The position numbers and the translations under genes are program-made. The notes under the pieces are model-generated. The model ran no database searches, was not told the DNA's origin, and saw only the letters and a program-made list of their open reading frames with translations. Below, piece after piece: positions 47,803 through 56,736 of a DNA stretch of 64,000 bases (position 1 is its first letter; every line of letters starts with the position of its first letter). The stretch lies in NCBI GenBank assembly GCA_029582265.1, contig CM055823.1:28421228-28485227 (forward strand). Reading direction: 5' to 3'. This stretch comes from Zoroaster sp. YZ-2022. Its lineage: Eukaryota > Echinodermata > Asteroidea > Forcipulatida > Zoroasteridae.

Positions 47803-48140
47803 TGGAGTGTCGTGGCCGAGCGGTCTAGCTTACCGGACTCAATTTCTGGTGTTAGCAGCAGAATGTGGGTTCGAATCCCGGCCGTGACACTTATGTCCTT
47901 CAGCAAGACACTTAACCATAATTGCTTCTCTCCACTCAGGGGTTAAATGGGTACATGTGAGGGCAGAGTTGGTTGATTAGCCCTATATGCGCTGTAATGG
48001 CAGCAATTGAGCTGTATACTCCCCAGGGAGCTGATATGGTTTCAGGAATGATTTATGAGCCTTATGAGCAGGGGTAATAATATAATGCGCCTTGAGCACT
48101 ACTCAGTTGGTGGATACGTGCGCTATATAAGTCCACATTC
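47803..48140 (+). mobile_element. tRNA-derived SINE with intact A and B boxes
   Basis: The tRNA-like head spans 47807-47890, and its ends pair (gtgtcgtggcc with ggccgtgacac). The A box is tggccgagcgg (47813-47823) and the B box ggttcgaatcc (47868-47878), as needed for RNA polymerase III; it resembles a Leu/Ser-type tRNA. The body carries cttaaccataattgcttctc and tactccccagggagctgata. The tail gcgccttgagc and ggtggatacgtgcgctat matches the LINE 3' end at the window start. It ends in (ttc)n. Confidence 0.87.
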
Positions 48141-48288
48141 TTCTTCTTCTTCTTCTTCTTCTCCTTCTGCTCCTCCTCCTCCTCCTCCTCCTCCTCCTCC
48201 TCCTCCTCCTCCTCCTCCTCTTCCTCCTCCTCCTCCTCCGCCCCTTCCTCTTCCTCCTCTTCCTCCTCCTCCTCCCCCTCCCCAATAA
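48137..48288. repeat. (TTC)n-(CCT)n microsatellite at the SINE tail
   Basis: Pyrimidine-only tract of about 150 bp grading from ttc to cct units. Apparent poly-Pro and poly-Glu frames through it are artefacts. Confidence 0.93.
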
Positions 48289-48384
48289 CTGTCCGGTAAC
48301 AAATACATACTTGCAAACTTCACATGAACTTGAAACTTGGCATGTACGTAGAACTTAACAAGTAGATGAAACACGAGTTGTGAG

Positions 48385-49805
48385 TGACCCCAATTTGACC
48401 TTACTTCCTGTCCAAACCGGAAGTGAAAGTTTAATAATTAAAAAAATCATATCTCAACAACCACAAGAGGTAAATTGACATTTTTTGCACCATTGTATAG
48501 ATTGTTAATTGTCAAAAAATATTTAGACAAAGGTGACGCCAATTTGACCTTACTTCCTGTCCAAACCGGAAGTCAAAGTTAAAAAATCATATCTCAACAA
48601 CCACAAGAGGTAAATTCACAATTTTTGTACCATTGTACAGACCGTTAATTGTCAAAAAATATTTACAAAAAGGTGACCCCAATTTGACCTTACTTCCTCT
48701 CCAAACCGGAAGTCAAAATTTAATATTTAAAAAATCATATCTCAACAACCACAAGAGGTAAATTGACATTTTTGCACCATTGTATAGATTGTTAATTGTC
48801 GAAAAATATTTACACAATATATTTGACTTTACTTCCTATCCAAACCGGAAGTCAAAGTTTAATATTTAAAAAAAACATCTCAACAACCACAAGAGGTAAA
48901 TTCACAATTTTGCACCATTGTACAGATCGTTAATTGTAAAAAATATTTACAAAAAGGTGACCCCAATTTCCAAACGGGTTGATGGTCACTTGCATGGGCG
49001 GAGCCAGAACATTTTTAGGGGGGCTGAGAATCAAAAACAATTATTTTTCAGTACTACAAAAATTACAATGAAATAATCAAAGGGAAAGAAAAACAAAGCA
49101 CAATGAGGGGAATGGGGGTGCGTTCTCCCCTCCCCCTCTCTTTTTCTCTCCTTTTTTTTATTTAAAAAAAAGAAAGTTTTTAACGATTTTAGGGGGGGCT
49201 ACAGCCCCCTTATCCCCCCCCCCCCCGGATCCGCCAATTACTTGGTAATTAGTAATTAGTTCTGAAAAGAACTGGAGGTTACAACTATAAATGATATTAT
49301 AAAAGCCTATATCATTGAATTGAATTGTCAAAAAATATTTACAAAAAGGTGACCCCAATTTGACCTTACTTCCTCTCCAAACCGGAAGTCAAAGTTTAAT
49401 ATTTAAAAAAATCATATCTCAACAACCACAAGAGGTAAATTGAAATTTTTTGCACCATTGTATAGAATGTTAATTGTCAAAAAATATTTACACAATATAT
49501 TTGACTTTACTTCCTGTCCAAACCGGAAGTCAAAGTTTAATATTTAAAAAAAACATCTCAACAATCACAAGAGGTAAATTCACAATTTTTGTACCATTGT
49601 ACAGATCGTTGTCAAAAATATTTACAAAAAGATGCCCCCAATTTGACCTTACTTCCTGTCCAAACCGGAAGTCAAAGTTTAATATTTAAAAAAATCATAT
49701 CTCAGCAACCACAAGAGGTAATTTAAAAATGTTTGCACCATATTGTACAGATCGTTAATTGTCACAAAATATTTAAACAAAGTTGACCCCAATTTGACCT
49801 TACAA
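48385..49805. repeat. About 140-bp tandem array, interrupted
   Basis: Units start gtgaccccaatttgacctta and contain tccaaaccggaagtcaaagt and aacaaccacaagaggtaaat. Starts at 48385, 48533, 48673, about 48814 and 48957 give spacings of 140-148 bp. The array resumes near 49350 and ends around 49800. The interruption at 48968-49318 holds a GGCGGATC MITE plus an R3 MITE piece. Confidence 0.9.
48993..49239. repeat. CATGGGCGGA MITE, copy 1, with carried Penelope flank
   Basis: Begins catgggcggagccagaac and ends ggatccgccaat, flanked by ACTTG on both sides. The 25 bases to its left (tttccaaacgggttgatgg and on) match the Penelope gene that flanks copy 2 at 51640-51667. Confidence 0.8.
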
Positions 49806-49907
49806 CCTCCCGAACACCTAGAGTTTGTGTCGAGACAAACTCTGAATCTCTAGTTATTATTATTATTAAGCAATTATGACTTATATCTCATAATTATGAC
49901 TTAAATA

Positions 49908-50064
49908 TTGTCACGATAAACAGGGCATGGAATCGGAGTGCTTGTTTTAGATTAACACAGTGACTGAAAAGTTCATTTTCAGTCATTATGTTCCGTCATC
50001 ATGGTCAATAGATTCCATGCCCTGTTTAAAGTTTGCTCTAGTCGTGACGTTATTGTCCCTTTAA
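49908..50064. repeat. TTAA-type MITE family R2
   Basis: Contains cagggcatggaatcggagtg on the left and gattccatgccctgt with gtgacgttattgtccctttaa on the right. Confidence 0.7.
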
Positions 50065-50529
50065 GTGGAATGATGATCGGAGAAAAACAAGATGTTACGA
50101 CATCTTTGTAAAACGTGGAAAAAAACCACTCGCACTCATTCACAAAAATTTCTTGTTGTGCACAACAATATTGACGGAACTAAAAAATAAATAAAGGGGG
50201 TTTATTTCAACAGTAAAGAATTGCAACCGTATACTCAAAAGAATTGCAACCGTATACTCAAACATATGTATTTATATTCTAAAAATGAAATTTGGAATGT
50301 ATTTTCTTTTAAAAATCCTCCGCAGCCGTGAATTACTATTTATACAGAAAGGCTTTGATTCTGAATTCATTTTGTAATTAAACAAATTATTCAAAATGTT
50401 TTTTAAAAACGTTCGGGGCAAGAAAAGAAAAAATCCGTCAGTTTTTGTTTTAATTATAATTTTGTCATAATATGCTAAATAAAAAAAATTAAAAAAATAA
50501 ATAAAAAAAATAATTTACAAATATTGTAA
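50065..50529. other. AT-rich stretch, no gene seen
   Basis: Only a short direct duplication (gaattgcaaccgtatactca, twice near 50218-50260) and A-rich simple sequence. Confidence 0.5.
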
Positions 50530-50825
50530 AAAAGTGGGGAGAGTTAGTCCGATTGTCGACCAGGTATTCGGATGACTCAAAGTCCGGGCGAACCGGCATG
50601 GTGATCACCGTAGCACCCTCCTGGTCCCTCCTTTACTCCCCCGTCCGTACATTTCCTCCACGCTGTAACCTTAGGGGTGAGACATGAAGGTCCCAAAGCC
50701 ATTTGCCGCAGCCAGCAGCTGTCATGTCTCTATGTGTCAGGAGCAGGATTCGAACCCGAACGTACCAGCCTGGAACTGCCTGCAATTGACAGACCAGTGG
50801 ACTAACGGCTTGCGCCATTGGTATT
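50530..50825 (-). repeat. Second tRNA-derived SINE-like element
   Basis: On the minus strand tggcgcaagccgttagtcc resembles an A box and gggttcgaatcctgc is a good B box (plus-strand 50746-50756), followed by a unique body. The 3' limit is uncertain. Confidence 0.55.
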
Positions 50826-50873
50826 TGGAGTTGAATTTTTAAACTACTTAAATAACTGGGAAAAGAAAATGTA

Positions 50874-50940
50874 GCGCAGGTGGGATTCAAACCCGGGTCG
50901 TGTGAATACAAACCCAGCGTTTTAACCATTACACCAACGC
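50874..50940 (-). repeat. tRNA-like sequence
   Basis: A 67-base minus-strand unit beginning gcgttggtgtaatggttaaa and ending cgggtttgaatcccacctgc gc. The first and last seven bases pair with one mismatch and a B box is present, but a normal anticodon arm is not evident. Probably a SINE head or tRNA pseudogene. Confidence 0.4.
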
Positions 50941-51014
50941 TTCAACTTTCATGCAAGACAAATTTTTTCAACTTACGTGCAAGACAAATGTGTCGCGTGC
51001 CCCCCCACAGTCGT

Positions 51015-51180
51015 GAATCCAGTGGACCGACAGAGGGCGGCATTTGACCTGTTGATCGTGACAACACTTCCCCTTTAAAGGGACAGTATCGTCACGATCA
51101 ACGGGGCATGGAATCAGAATGCTAGTTTTAGATAAACTTAGTGACTGCCATAATACACCACGTGTTAACGTCCAATTTTT
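51015..51180. repeat. Two abutting R2 MITE fragments
   Basis: One R2 end finishes at ttccccttta near 51079 and another begins immediately as aaagggacagtatcgtcacg. They share the TTTAAA junction, as expected when one copy inserts into the TTAA of another. Confidence 0.6.
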
Positions 51181-51285
51181 TTGCCCCTTTAAGGTTTTTG
51201 AGATTTTTTATAGAAATATATGAATTTACAACAAAAATAGTACTTTCGGTTTGCGGTAACACCATGTGTTTATCTCAACCAACGC

Positions 51286-52200
51286 GAAGCTGAGGTAATG
51301 ACCGACAGACGAGGCGATCTACTTTCAATATGTGTGAAATCCACATACTTCCAATGGAGAGAGACTTACTATCAACAGTCTTTGGGCACTCCAATGGGAT
51401 CCCCGATATCCCCGGTCCTAGCAAACATCTTCATGGAATATATCGAACAGAAAGCCCTCGAGACAGCACGATACAAACCCAAACTATGGCTTCGATACGT
51501 AGATGATACTTTCATCATTTGGCAGCACGGTTCCGACAAACTGAGTGACTTCCTCGGTCACCTCAACCAGCAACATCCGAGCATTCAATTCACCATGGAA
51601 ACTGAGACATCCGACTCGTTGCCTTTCCTTGATGTACTCATTTCCAAACGGGTTGATGGCTCACTTGCATGGGCGGAGCCAGAACATTTTTTATGGGGGG
51701 CTGAGAATCAAAAACAATTATTTTTCAGTACTACAAAAATTACAATGAAATAATCAAAGGGAGAGAAAAACAAAGCACAATGAGGGAATGGGAGTGCGTT
51801 CTCCCCTCCCCTCCCCTCCCCCTCTCTTTTTCTCTCCTTTTTTTATTTATTTATTTATTTATTTATTTTTTAACGATTTTAGGGGGGGCTACAGCCCCCT
51901 TATCCCCCCCCCCCCTGGATCCGCCAATGACTTGGGCATTCGGTTTACAGAAAACCTACACACACAGACCGCTATCTAAATGCCCGGTCGTTCCACCCAC
52001 CATTCGTGAAATCCTCTGTGAATCGCACCCTACTTCGAAGGGCACACACTATCAGTGACAAAGAGCACTTGCCATCCGAGTTGAAGCATCTGCATGGTCT
52101 GTGCTCTGACCATTTTGTTAAAAGTACGACTGTTCTTTCTGAATAATGGACACATCAGGGTATTTCACTGCAGTGGTAACTTCTAGTGTATTGGGTTACT
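51286..52200 (+). pseudogene. Penelope-like retroelement fragment: reverse transcriptase
   Basis: Plus-strand RT segment with SLGTPMGSPISPVLANIFME, LWLRYVDDTFIIW (catalytic YVDD) and SLPFLDVLISKRVDGSL. After a 262-bp MITE insertion with 5-bp duplication (51668-51929) it resumes as [14 protein letters not shown] in the same frame once one ACTTG is discounted. This motif set is typical of Penelope-like elements. It is 5' truncated near 51286. No GIY-YIG endonuclease is visible before the gap. Confidence 0.85.
51668..51929. repeat. CATGGGCGGA MITE, copy 2, in the Penelope gene
   Basis: Ends catgggcggagcc and ggatccgccaatg are inverted repeats. ACTTG flanks both sides (51663-51667 and 51930-51934). 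The interior closely matches 48993-49239. Confidence 0.87.
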
Positions 52201-52220
52201 CTATTCACCACATATCTTAT

Positions 52221-52256
52221 ATTGGAAGTTGACAAACTAGTTTGTCAACTTCCAAT
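52221..52256. repeat. Perfect 36-bp palindrome
   Basis: Arms attggaagttgacaaact and its exact complement meet at a central actagt. It lies just downstream of the Penelope fragment. Confidence 0.95.
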
Positions 52257-52332
52257 ACCTCGGGGAGCTAATATTGACTGTCCACCCTTAAACCATGTTT
52301 TATTTGTATACTAATTGCGTTGACACCATGTG

Positions 52333-52832
52333 NNNNNNNNNNNNNNNNNNNNNNNNNNNNNNNNNNNNNNNNNNNNNNNNNNNNNNNNNNNNNNNNNNNN
52401 NNNNNNNNNNNNNNNNNNNNNNNNNNNNNNNNNNNNNNNNNNNNNNNNNNNNNNNNNNNNNNNNNNNNNNNNNNNNNNNNNNNNNNNNNNNNNNNNNNNN
52501 NNNNNNNNNNNNNNNNNNNNNNNNNNNNNNNNNNNNNNNNNNNNNNNNNNNNNNNNNNNNNNNNNNNNNNNNNNNNNNNNNNNNNNNNNNNNNNNNNNNN
52601 NNNNNNNNNNNNNNNNNNNNNNNNNNNNNNNNNNNNNNNNNNNNNNNNNNNNNNNNNNNNNNNNNNNNNNNNNNNNNNNNNNNNNNNNNNNNNNNNNNNN
52701 NNNNNNNNNNNNNNNNNNNNNNNNNNNNNNNNNNNNNNNNNNNNNNNNNNNNNNNNNNNNNNNNNNNNNNNNNNNNNNNNNNNNNNNNNNNNNNNNNNNN
52801 NNNNNNNNNNNNNNNNNNNNNNNNNNNNNNNN
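52333..52832. other. Assembly gap, 500 N
   Basis: Exactly 500 N, a conventional placeholder, so the true distance is unknown. The left border is ctaattgcgttgacaccatg, the stem of the palindromic R3 MITE. Confidence 0.97.
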
Positions 52833-53308
52833 TTGTTACAAACTGGAAAGGAGTTGATTATAATGCGGGCGTGTTTAAATTTTACGAGTAACCTCAACGA
52901 CAGTCAACGACCTCAACAAGAGAAACGGACAACAGAAAATGAAAATAAAATTAAGTAAAGCTGCTCCCTGATCAGGGTGCACCATGGCAGGGGGGGGGGG
53001 AGAATGTGTAAAAATGCTTGTTATATATACTGGTGGCCCTTCAAGCTTACATGCACATGCATACGCAACGCCGTAAAATATAATAGTGAGTGGAATAAAT
53101 GGAAAACTGTTGGAGGGGAGCTTGAGTCTCCTGAGTCCCCATCCCTTGTACCACTGCCCTATACTCCTTGCCGAACTCCTCTGTAGACAAGACTTGGGCT
53201 CAGATTTTGCCCTCTTTCCTGGGTCCTTCTTTAAAAAAAATAAAACATCAGCAGGCCCTTGGGGGGGGGCTCGAGCCCCCCAAGCCCCCACCCTTGGGTG
53301 CGCCACTG

Positions 53309-53480
53309 AATCAAGATATACATTAAAGGGAAGGTACAGCATTGGTGATGTTGGCAAAACTGCTTCTATGAGTATGCTTACTCTCTTTGAATCAAGATAT
53401 ACATTAAAGGGAAGGTACAGCATTGATAATGTTCGCAAACCTGCTTCTATAAGTATGCTTACTCTCTTTGAACCAAGATA
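53309..53480 (-). repeat. 81-bp minisatellite, two copies (inverted relative to 56.3 kb)
   Basis: Units gaatcaagatatacattaaa and gggaaggtacagcattg recur twice. They are the reverse complement of the array directly upstream of gene B. Confidence 0.85.
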
Positions 53481-53549
53481 TTGTTGCATTCCCACTACTG
53501 TGGGTCACCAAAATAATAAGGGCGGACACAAACTTTATTATCAGATGAA

Positions 53550-53901
53550 AGTTCAAGACATGGGATGTAACAGGTGTAACAAAACTGCATGAAGATTTGA
53601 CAATATTGGGAGTGTTCTGTGGGGATTCTACCGTGTCTGCAGAGGTACCACGAATTCGCATGGTCAATAGGGGGATTACGTTGTCGACTTTGTTGAAATC
53701 AGACCATAGTTCACTCTTAGCGACACATTTGTCACAACCACCACATGGTAGTTCAGTGAGGATGGTTCTACCGTCGTAGCACGAGCACTCGTCAGGATCA
53801 CACGGCACCCGAGAGAGGGCGTCTACATTGCAATGTTTCTTCCATGCACGGTGTTCAATCTTAAAGTCAAACTGGGCCATAATCTCTAGCCATCGAGCCA
53901 T
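53550..53901 (-). pseudogene. Ty3/Gypsy pol remnant (end of RNase H)
   Basis: The minus-strand piece begins ARWLEIMAQFDFKIEHRA, then HCNVDALSRVPC, the hallmark end of the RNase H domain in Gypsy polyproteins, followed by a Cys-rich linker (CSCYDG, CGGCDKC). No RT or integrase is adjacent and no flanking LTR pair was identified. Confidence 0.8.
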
Positions 53902-53984
53902 TAATCAACTGGATCTTTAAATGTCATTGTCCAACTCTGTAGTGTTATGTGGGAGTCATCGGTGAGTGCCGGTGTTTTGACGGA

Positions 53985-54212
53985 TTAAAACGGGGGTGCC
54001 CAGAGCATAGAGGGCACACTCGACTTAGTCAGTGCTACTGCCCTTTGCTCGGCCTCCACTGCACGTTTCTCTGCCTGCTTTAGCTCTTCTCTGAGGGCCT
54101 CCAGCTGGGTCATCTCGTCACTGCACAGCGATGCAGATGCAACTGACGTTTCAAGGTCGCTGACTTCTGCTGAGGCATTAAGCCCACGGGATTTACGTAA
54201 CTTTTTCGGCAT
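53985..54212 (-). pseudogene. Possible retroelement gag-like start
   Basis: A 75-residue frame starting MPKKLRKSRGLNASAEVSDL with a charged Glu/Ala/Lys helix (LREELKQAEKRAVEAEQRAV). It lies just upstream, in the same sense, of the Gypsy RNase H remnant. A gag N-terminus is plausible but not recognised with confidence. Confidence 0.35.
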
Positions 54213-54268
54213 GGTGTTTTTGGGTACATTATACTGGAAATGGAGACTGGAAGGTCATAGACTATTGT

Positions 54269-54640
54269 TCATTGATACATGCAATGAAGGCGGGTGGTGG
54301 TAAACGCATGTCTACTTGAAGACGAAGTGAGGTTGGTAACTTTCTTGAAGTCCTCAGTGTGGAACATATCGCGAAATCCCTCTTCTATGTGGGATAAACT
54401 GTGGTCGATGTCAGCGAGGGAGGAACGTGTGGAGGCGATCCTCTCACGTAGTAAGGAGGCGCTGGCTGAACGTAGGATGCGGCAGGAACGGAGGCTGCGT
54501 ACTGGGTCATGGAGCTGTAGGCCCAGCGGGATGAGGTTAGAGTCTCGGCATCGTTTCAGAAAGGCAAGGTTGTTCACGAGTTTAGAATGTCTGAACAACG
54601 GTCATTCGAACGACCGGACCTTGGTGGTGGTAGGCTCCCC
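54269..54640 (-). pseudogene. Penelope-like element N-terminal fragment (tentative)
   Basis: The minus-strand frame contains LAFLKRCRDSNLIPLGLQL followed by SASASLLRERI, resembling the region before the RT of Penelope-like proteins. Short and isolated. No RT follows on this strand. Confidence 0.45.
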
Positions 54641-54659
54641 GTAGAGCATAGATAGGCAA

Positions 54660-54775
54660 AACTTGTAGCTTTGCATGGTGAGGAGGATAAGTAAGATTAA
54701 TTGCGGTGACACCATGTGAAATTCTCAACTGAGAATTTTACATGGTGTCACCGCAATTAGTCTTACTTGTACTTT
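54660..54775. repeat. Palindromic MITE family R3, short hairpin
   Basis: The sequence cggtgacaccatgtgaaatt is followed by its near-complement aattttacatggtgtcaccg, separated by ctcaactgag. Both outer arms extend to aagtaagatta and its match. Confidence 0.8.
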
Positions 54776-54779
54776 ACAT

Positions 54780-56280
54780 AATACGAGTTCCGAATGGTAT
54801 GTACCAGTACCATCTACAAAGGGATCGGATACAGCCAGTAGGACCATCATTCGTTCATGCGGCTTGTCACTCGGTATGCGTACGGGCACTGCTACACTGA
54901 GAGACGGACAGCTGGTCAGTCTCGACGACGGGGACCACCAGGGCTTCACTACATGGGTTGTCTGGACGGGGCCAGAGTGTGTATCAGACCGCACTAGCTA
55001 GGTGAACCAATGGTCAATCGACGCACTGCACCATTGGTTCAACGAACGAAGCACTGGACTGTCATAGATCGGTACATCGCACTGTCATTGATCGGATCGG
55101 ATCGAATCGCACAGATATCATTCGGAACCCCACTTCCCCGAGATCAGGAAATCTCTGGGTTTATACAGAAAAGGGGCCGAGGAATGAATAAAACATTAGC
55201 TTATTTTAGCGTCTTAGCCAATGAGAAGCTTGCCTTCTGCATCTAAGGGTAGAAACATGTGCAAAATTAGGTTATACATGTACATCAGGTCCTTGTTCCA
55301 TATAAGGAAATGCATTTGACGAAAGTAAAGTGAGTGACAACTCAGAAAGGAGGGGACAATGCTTACCGGGGTTGCTAAGCTATTGCAGGAGTGGAGCAGC
55401 AGTTGCGAATGGGAGCACGGCACACAGACCAAGGCCCCCGAATATGTGTTAATAAATGAATGAATGAATGAATGAAGGCCTATGACGGAGCGGGTCACGA
55501 ATCGTGTTCGGTGTGTAGGGTGCACTCCGGGGAAAGTAGGCGAAAAACAGACAGCTCCAAGCCACGTGGCGGGAGGGTGTGGCACGCACACAAGAGTCTC
55601 GCTGGTGTTGCATTATGCATTGCGTTGGCGCTGGATTTGCATGAGCAAAAGTAGCGGCCTTGTATAAGGATTGCATATCCACAGCGGACAATCGAGGGTC
55701 TGGGAAACAATCCCTGGGAATTAGAGGACTAGAAATTGCATCGTAAGCAAAATATTTAATAGTAAAAGGAGTGAAATAGAGGGCGCTAATATTTATCAAA
55801 ATCAAAGGGGAAGATTCGTAACAATATATATTAAAGTAAAATATTAGTGTACATTTAGTTTATTTACATATGAACAATGATTAAAGAGATGATGTATAAT
55901 CAAATGAATAATAAAACAAACGGGTTCATATTCAGAACTGAACGTACTCAGATTTAGAGGGGTATTTTTCATACTTGTGACATAAGGATGAGGTATCAAA
56001 TTGGTTATATCAAAATAACTCTGAGTGCAAAACTGCTATTTTGATGGTATTAATCTTCCCTAGAAGTAATTTTGTCTGAGGTGTTGTCATTTTTAAGAAA
56101 AGTGGGAGAATTTCCAGTTTGAAGTTAGGATCGAGTATTATTTCCTAAATTTCACATTTCGAATGAATACAAACAATCTGAATGCATTTCCGCTATAAAT
56201 ACGTCTTTAATGATCACAACGTAACCTTCACAGGTGAGGTCGGTTGTTTAATAGGCATATATATGCTTGTCTTGGTTCAA
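54780..56280. other. Region upstream of gene B, no gene seen
   Basis: No supported coding sequence. It contains a (gaat)n tract at 55449-55475 and GC-rich patches around 54800-55100 and 55480-55640 that may be retroelement remnants. Confidence 0.45.
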
Positions 56281-56288
56281 AGAGAGAC

Positions 56289-56608
56289 CAGCATGCTCAC
56301 AAAGAGAGTATACTCATAGAAGCAGTTTGGCCAACATTACCAATGCTGTACCTTCCCTTTAATGTATATCTTGATTCAAAGAGAGTAAGCATACTCATAG
56401 AAGCAGTTTGGCCAACATTACCAATGTTGTACCTTCCCTTTAATGTATATCTTGATTCAAAGAGAGTAAACATACTCATAGAAGCAGTTTGGCCAACATT
56501 ACCAATGTTGTACCTTCCCTTTAATGTATATCTTGATTCAAAGAGAGTAAGCATACTCATAGAAGCAGTTTTGCCAACATTACCAATGTTGTACCTTCCC
56601 TTTAAAAT
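56289..56608 (+). repeat. 81-bp minisatellite directly upstream of gene B
   Basis: Four units with starts near 56304, 56381, 56462 and 56543; the last two intervals are exactly 81 bp. Each has gagagtaagcatactcatag, agcagtttggccaacattac and gtaccttccctttaatgtat. As 81 is a multiple of three, the array reads open in a frame that continues into gene B exon 1. It ends about 25 bp before a putative acceptor and 47 bp before the ATG. Confidence 0.9.
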
Positions 56609-56654
56609 AGTTTATCTTTCTACAATCTACAGGTGGATATGCGTCGTATCGATA

Positions 56655-56736
56655 ATGGATAAGTTTGTAGTTCTTTGCCTCACCGTAGGACTGTGTACAT
56701 CACGAGCGCAGAGTGATGTCTGTCCACCTGAGTTTG
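56655..56736 (+). CDS. Gene B exon 1: signal peptide
   Basis: Codes for MDKFVVLCLTVGLCTSRAQS and a short CPPEF stretch before a GTAAG donor, phase 1. Reading is open upstream to 56244 through an 81-bp minisatellite, but the ATG at 56655 is taken as the start because it matches gene A exon 1 and directly begins a signal peptide. A ctacag acceptor-like site at 56627-56632 suggests a spliced 5' leader. Confidence 0.78.

Noticed and set aside
48055..48374. Poly-Pro, poly-Glu, poly-Arg and poly-Gly frames
   Set aside because: All are readings of the (TTC)n-(CCT)n SINE tail in different frames.
50874..50940. Functional tRNA gene
   Set aside because: The acceptor ends nearly pair and a B box exists, but no convincing anticodon arm could be drawn.
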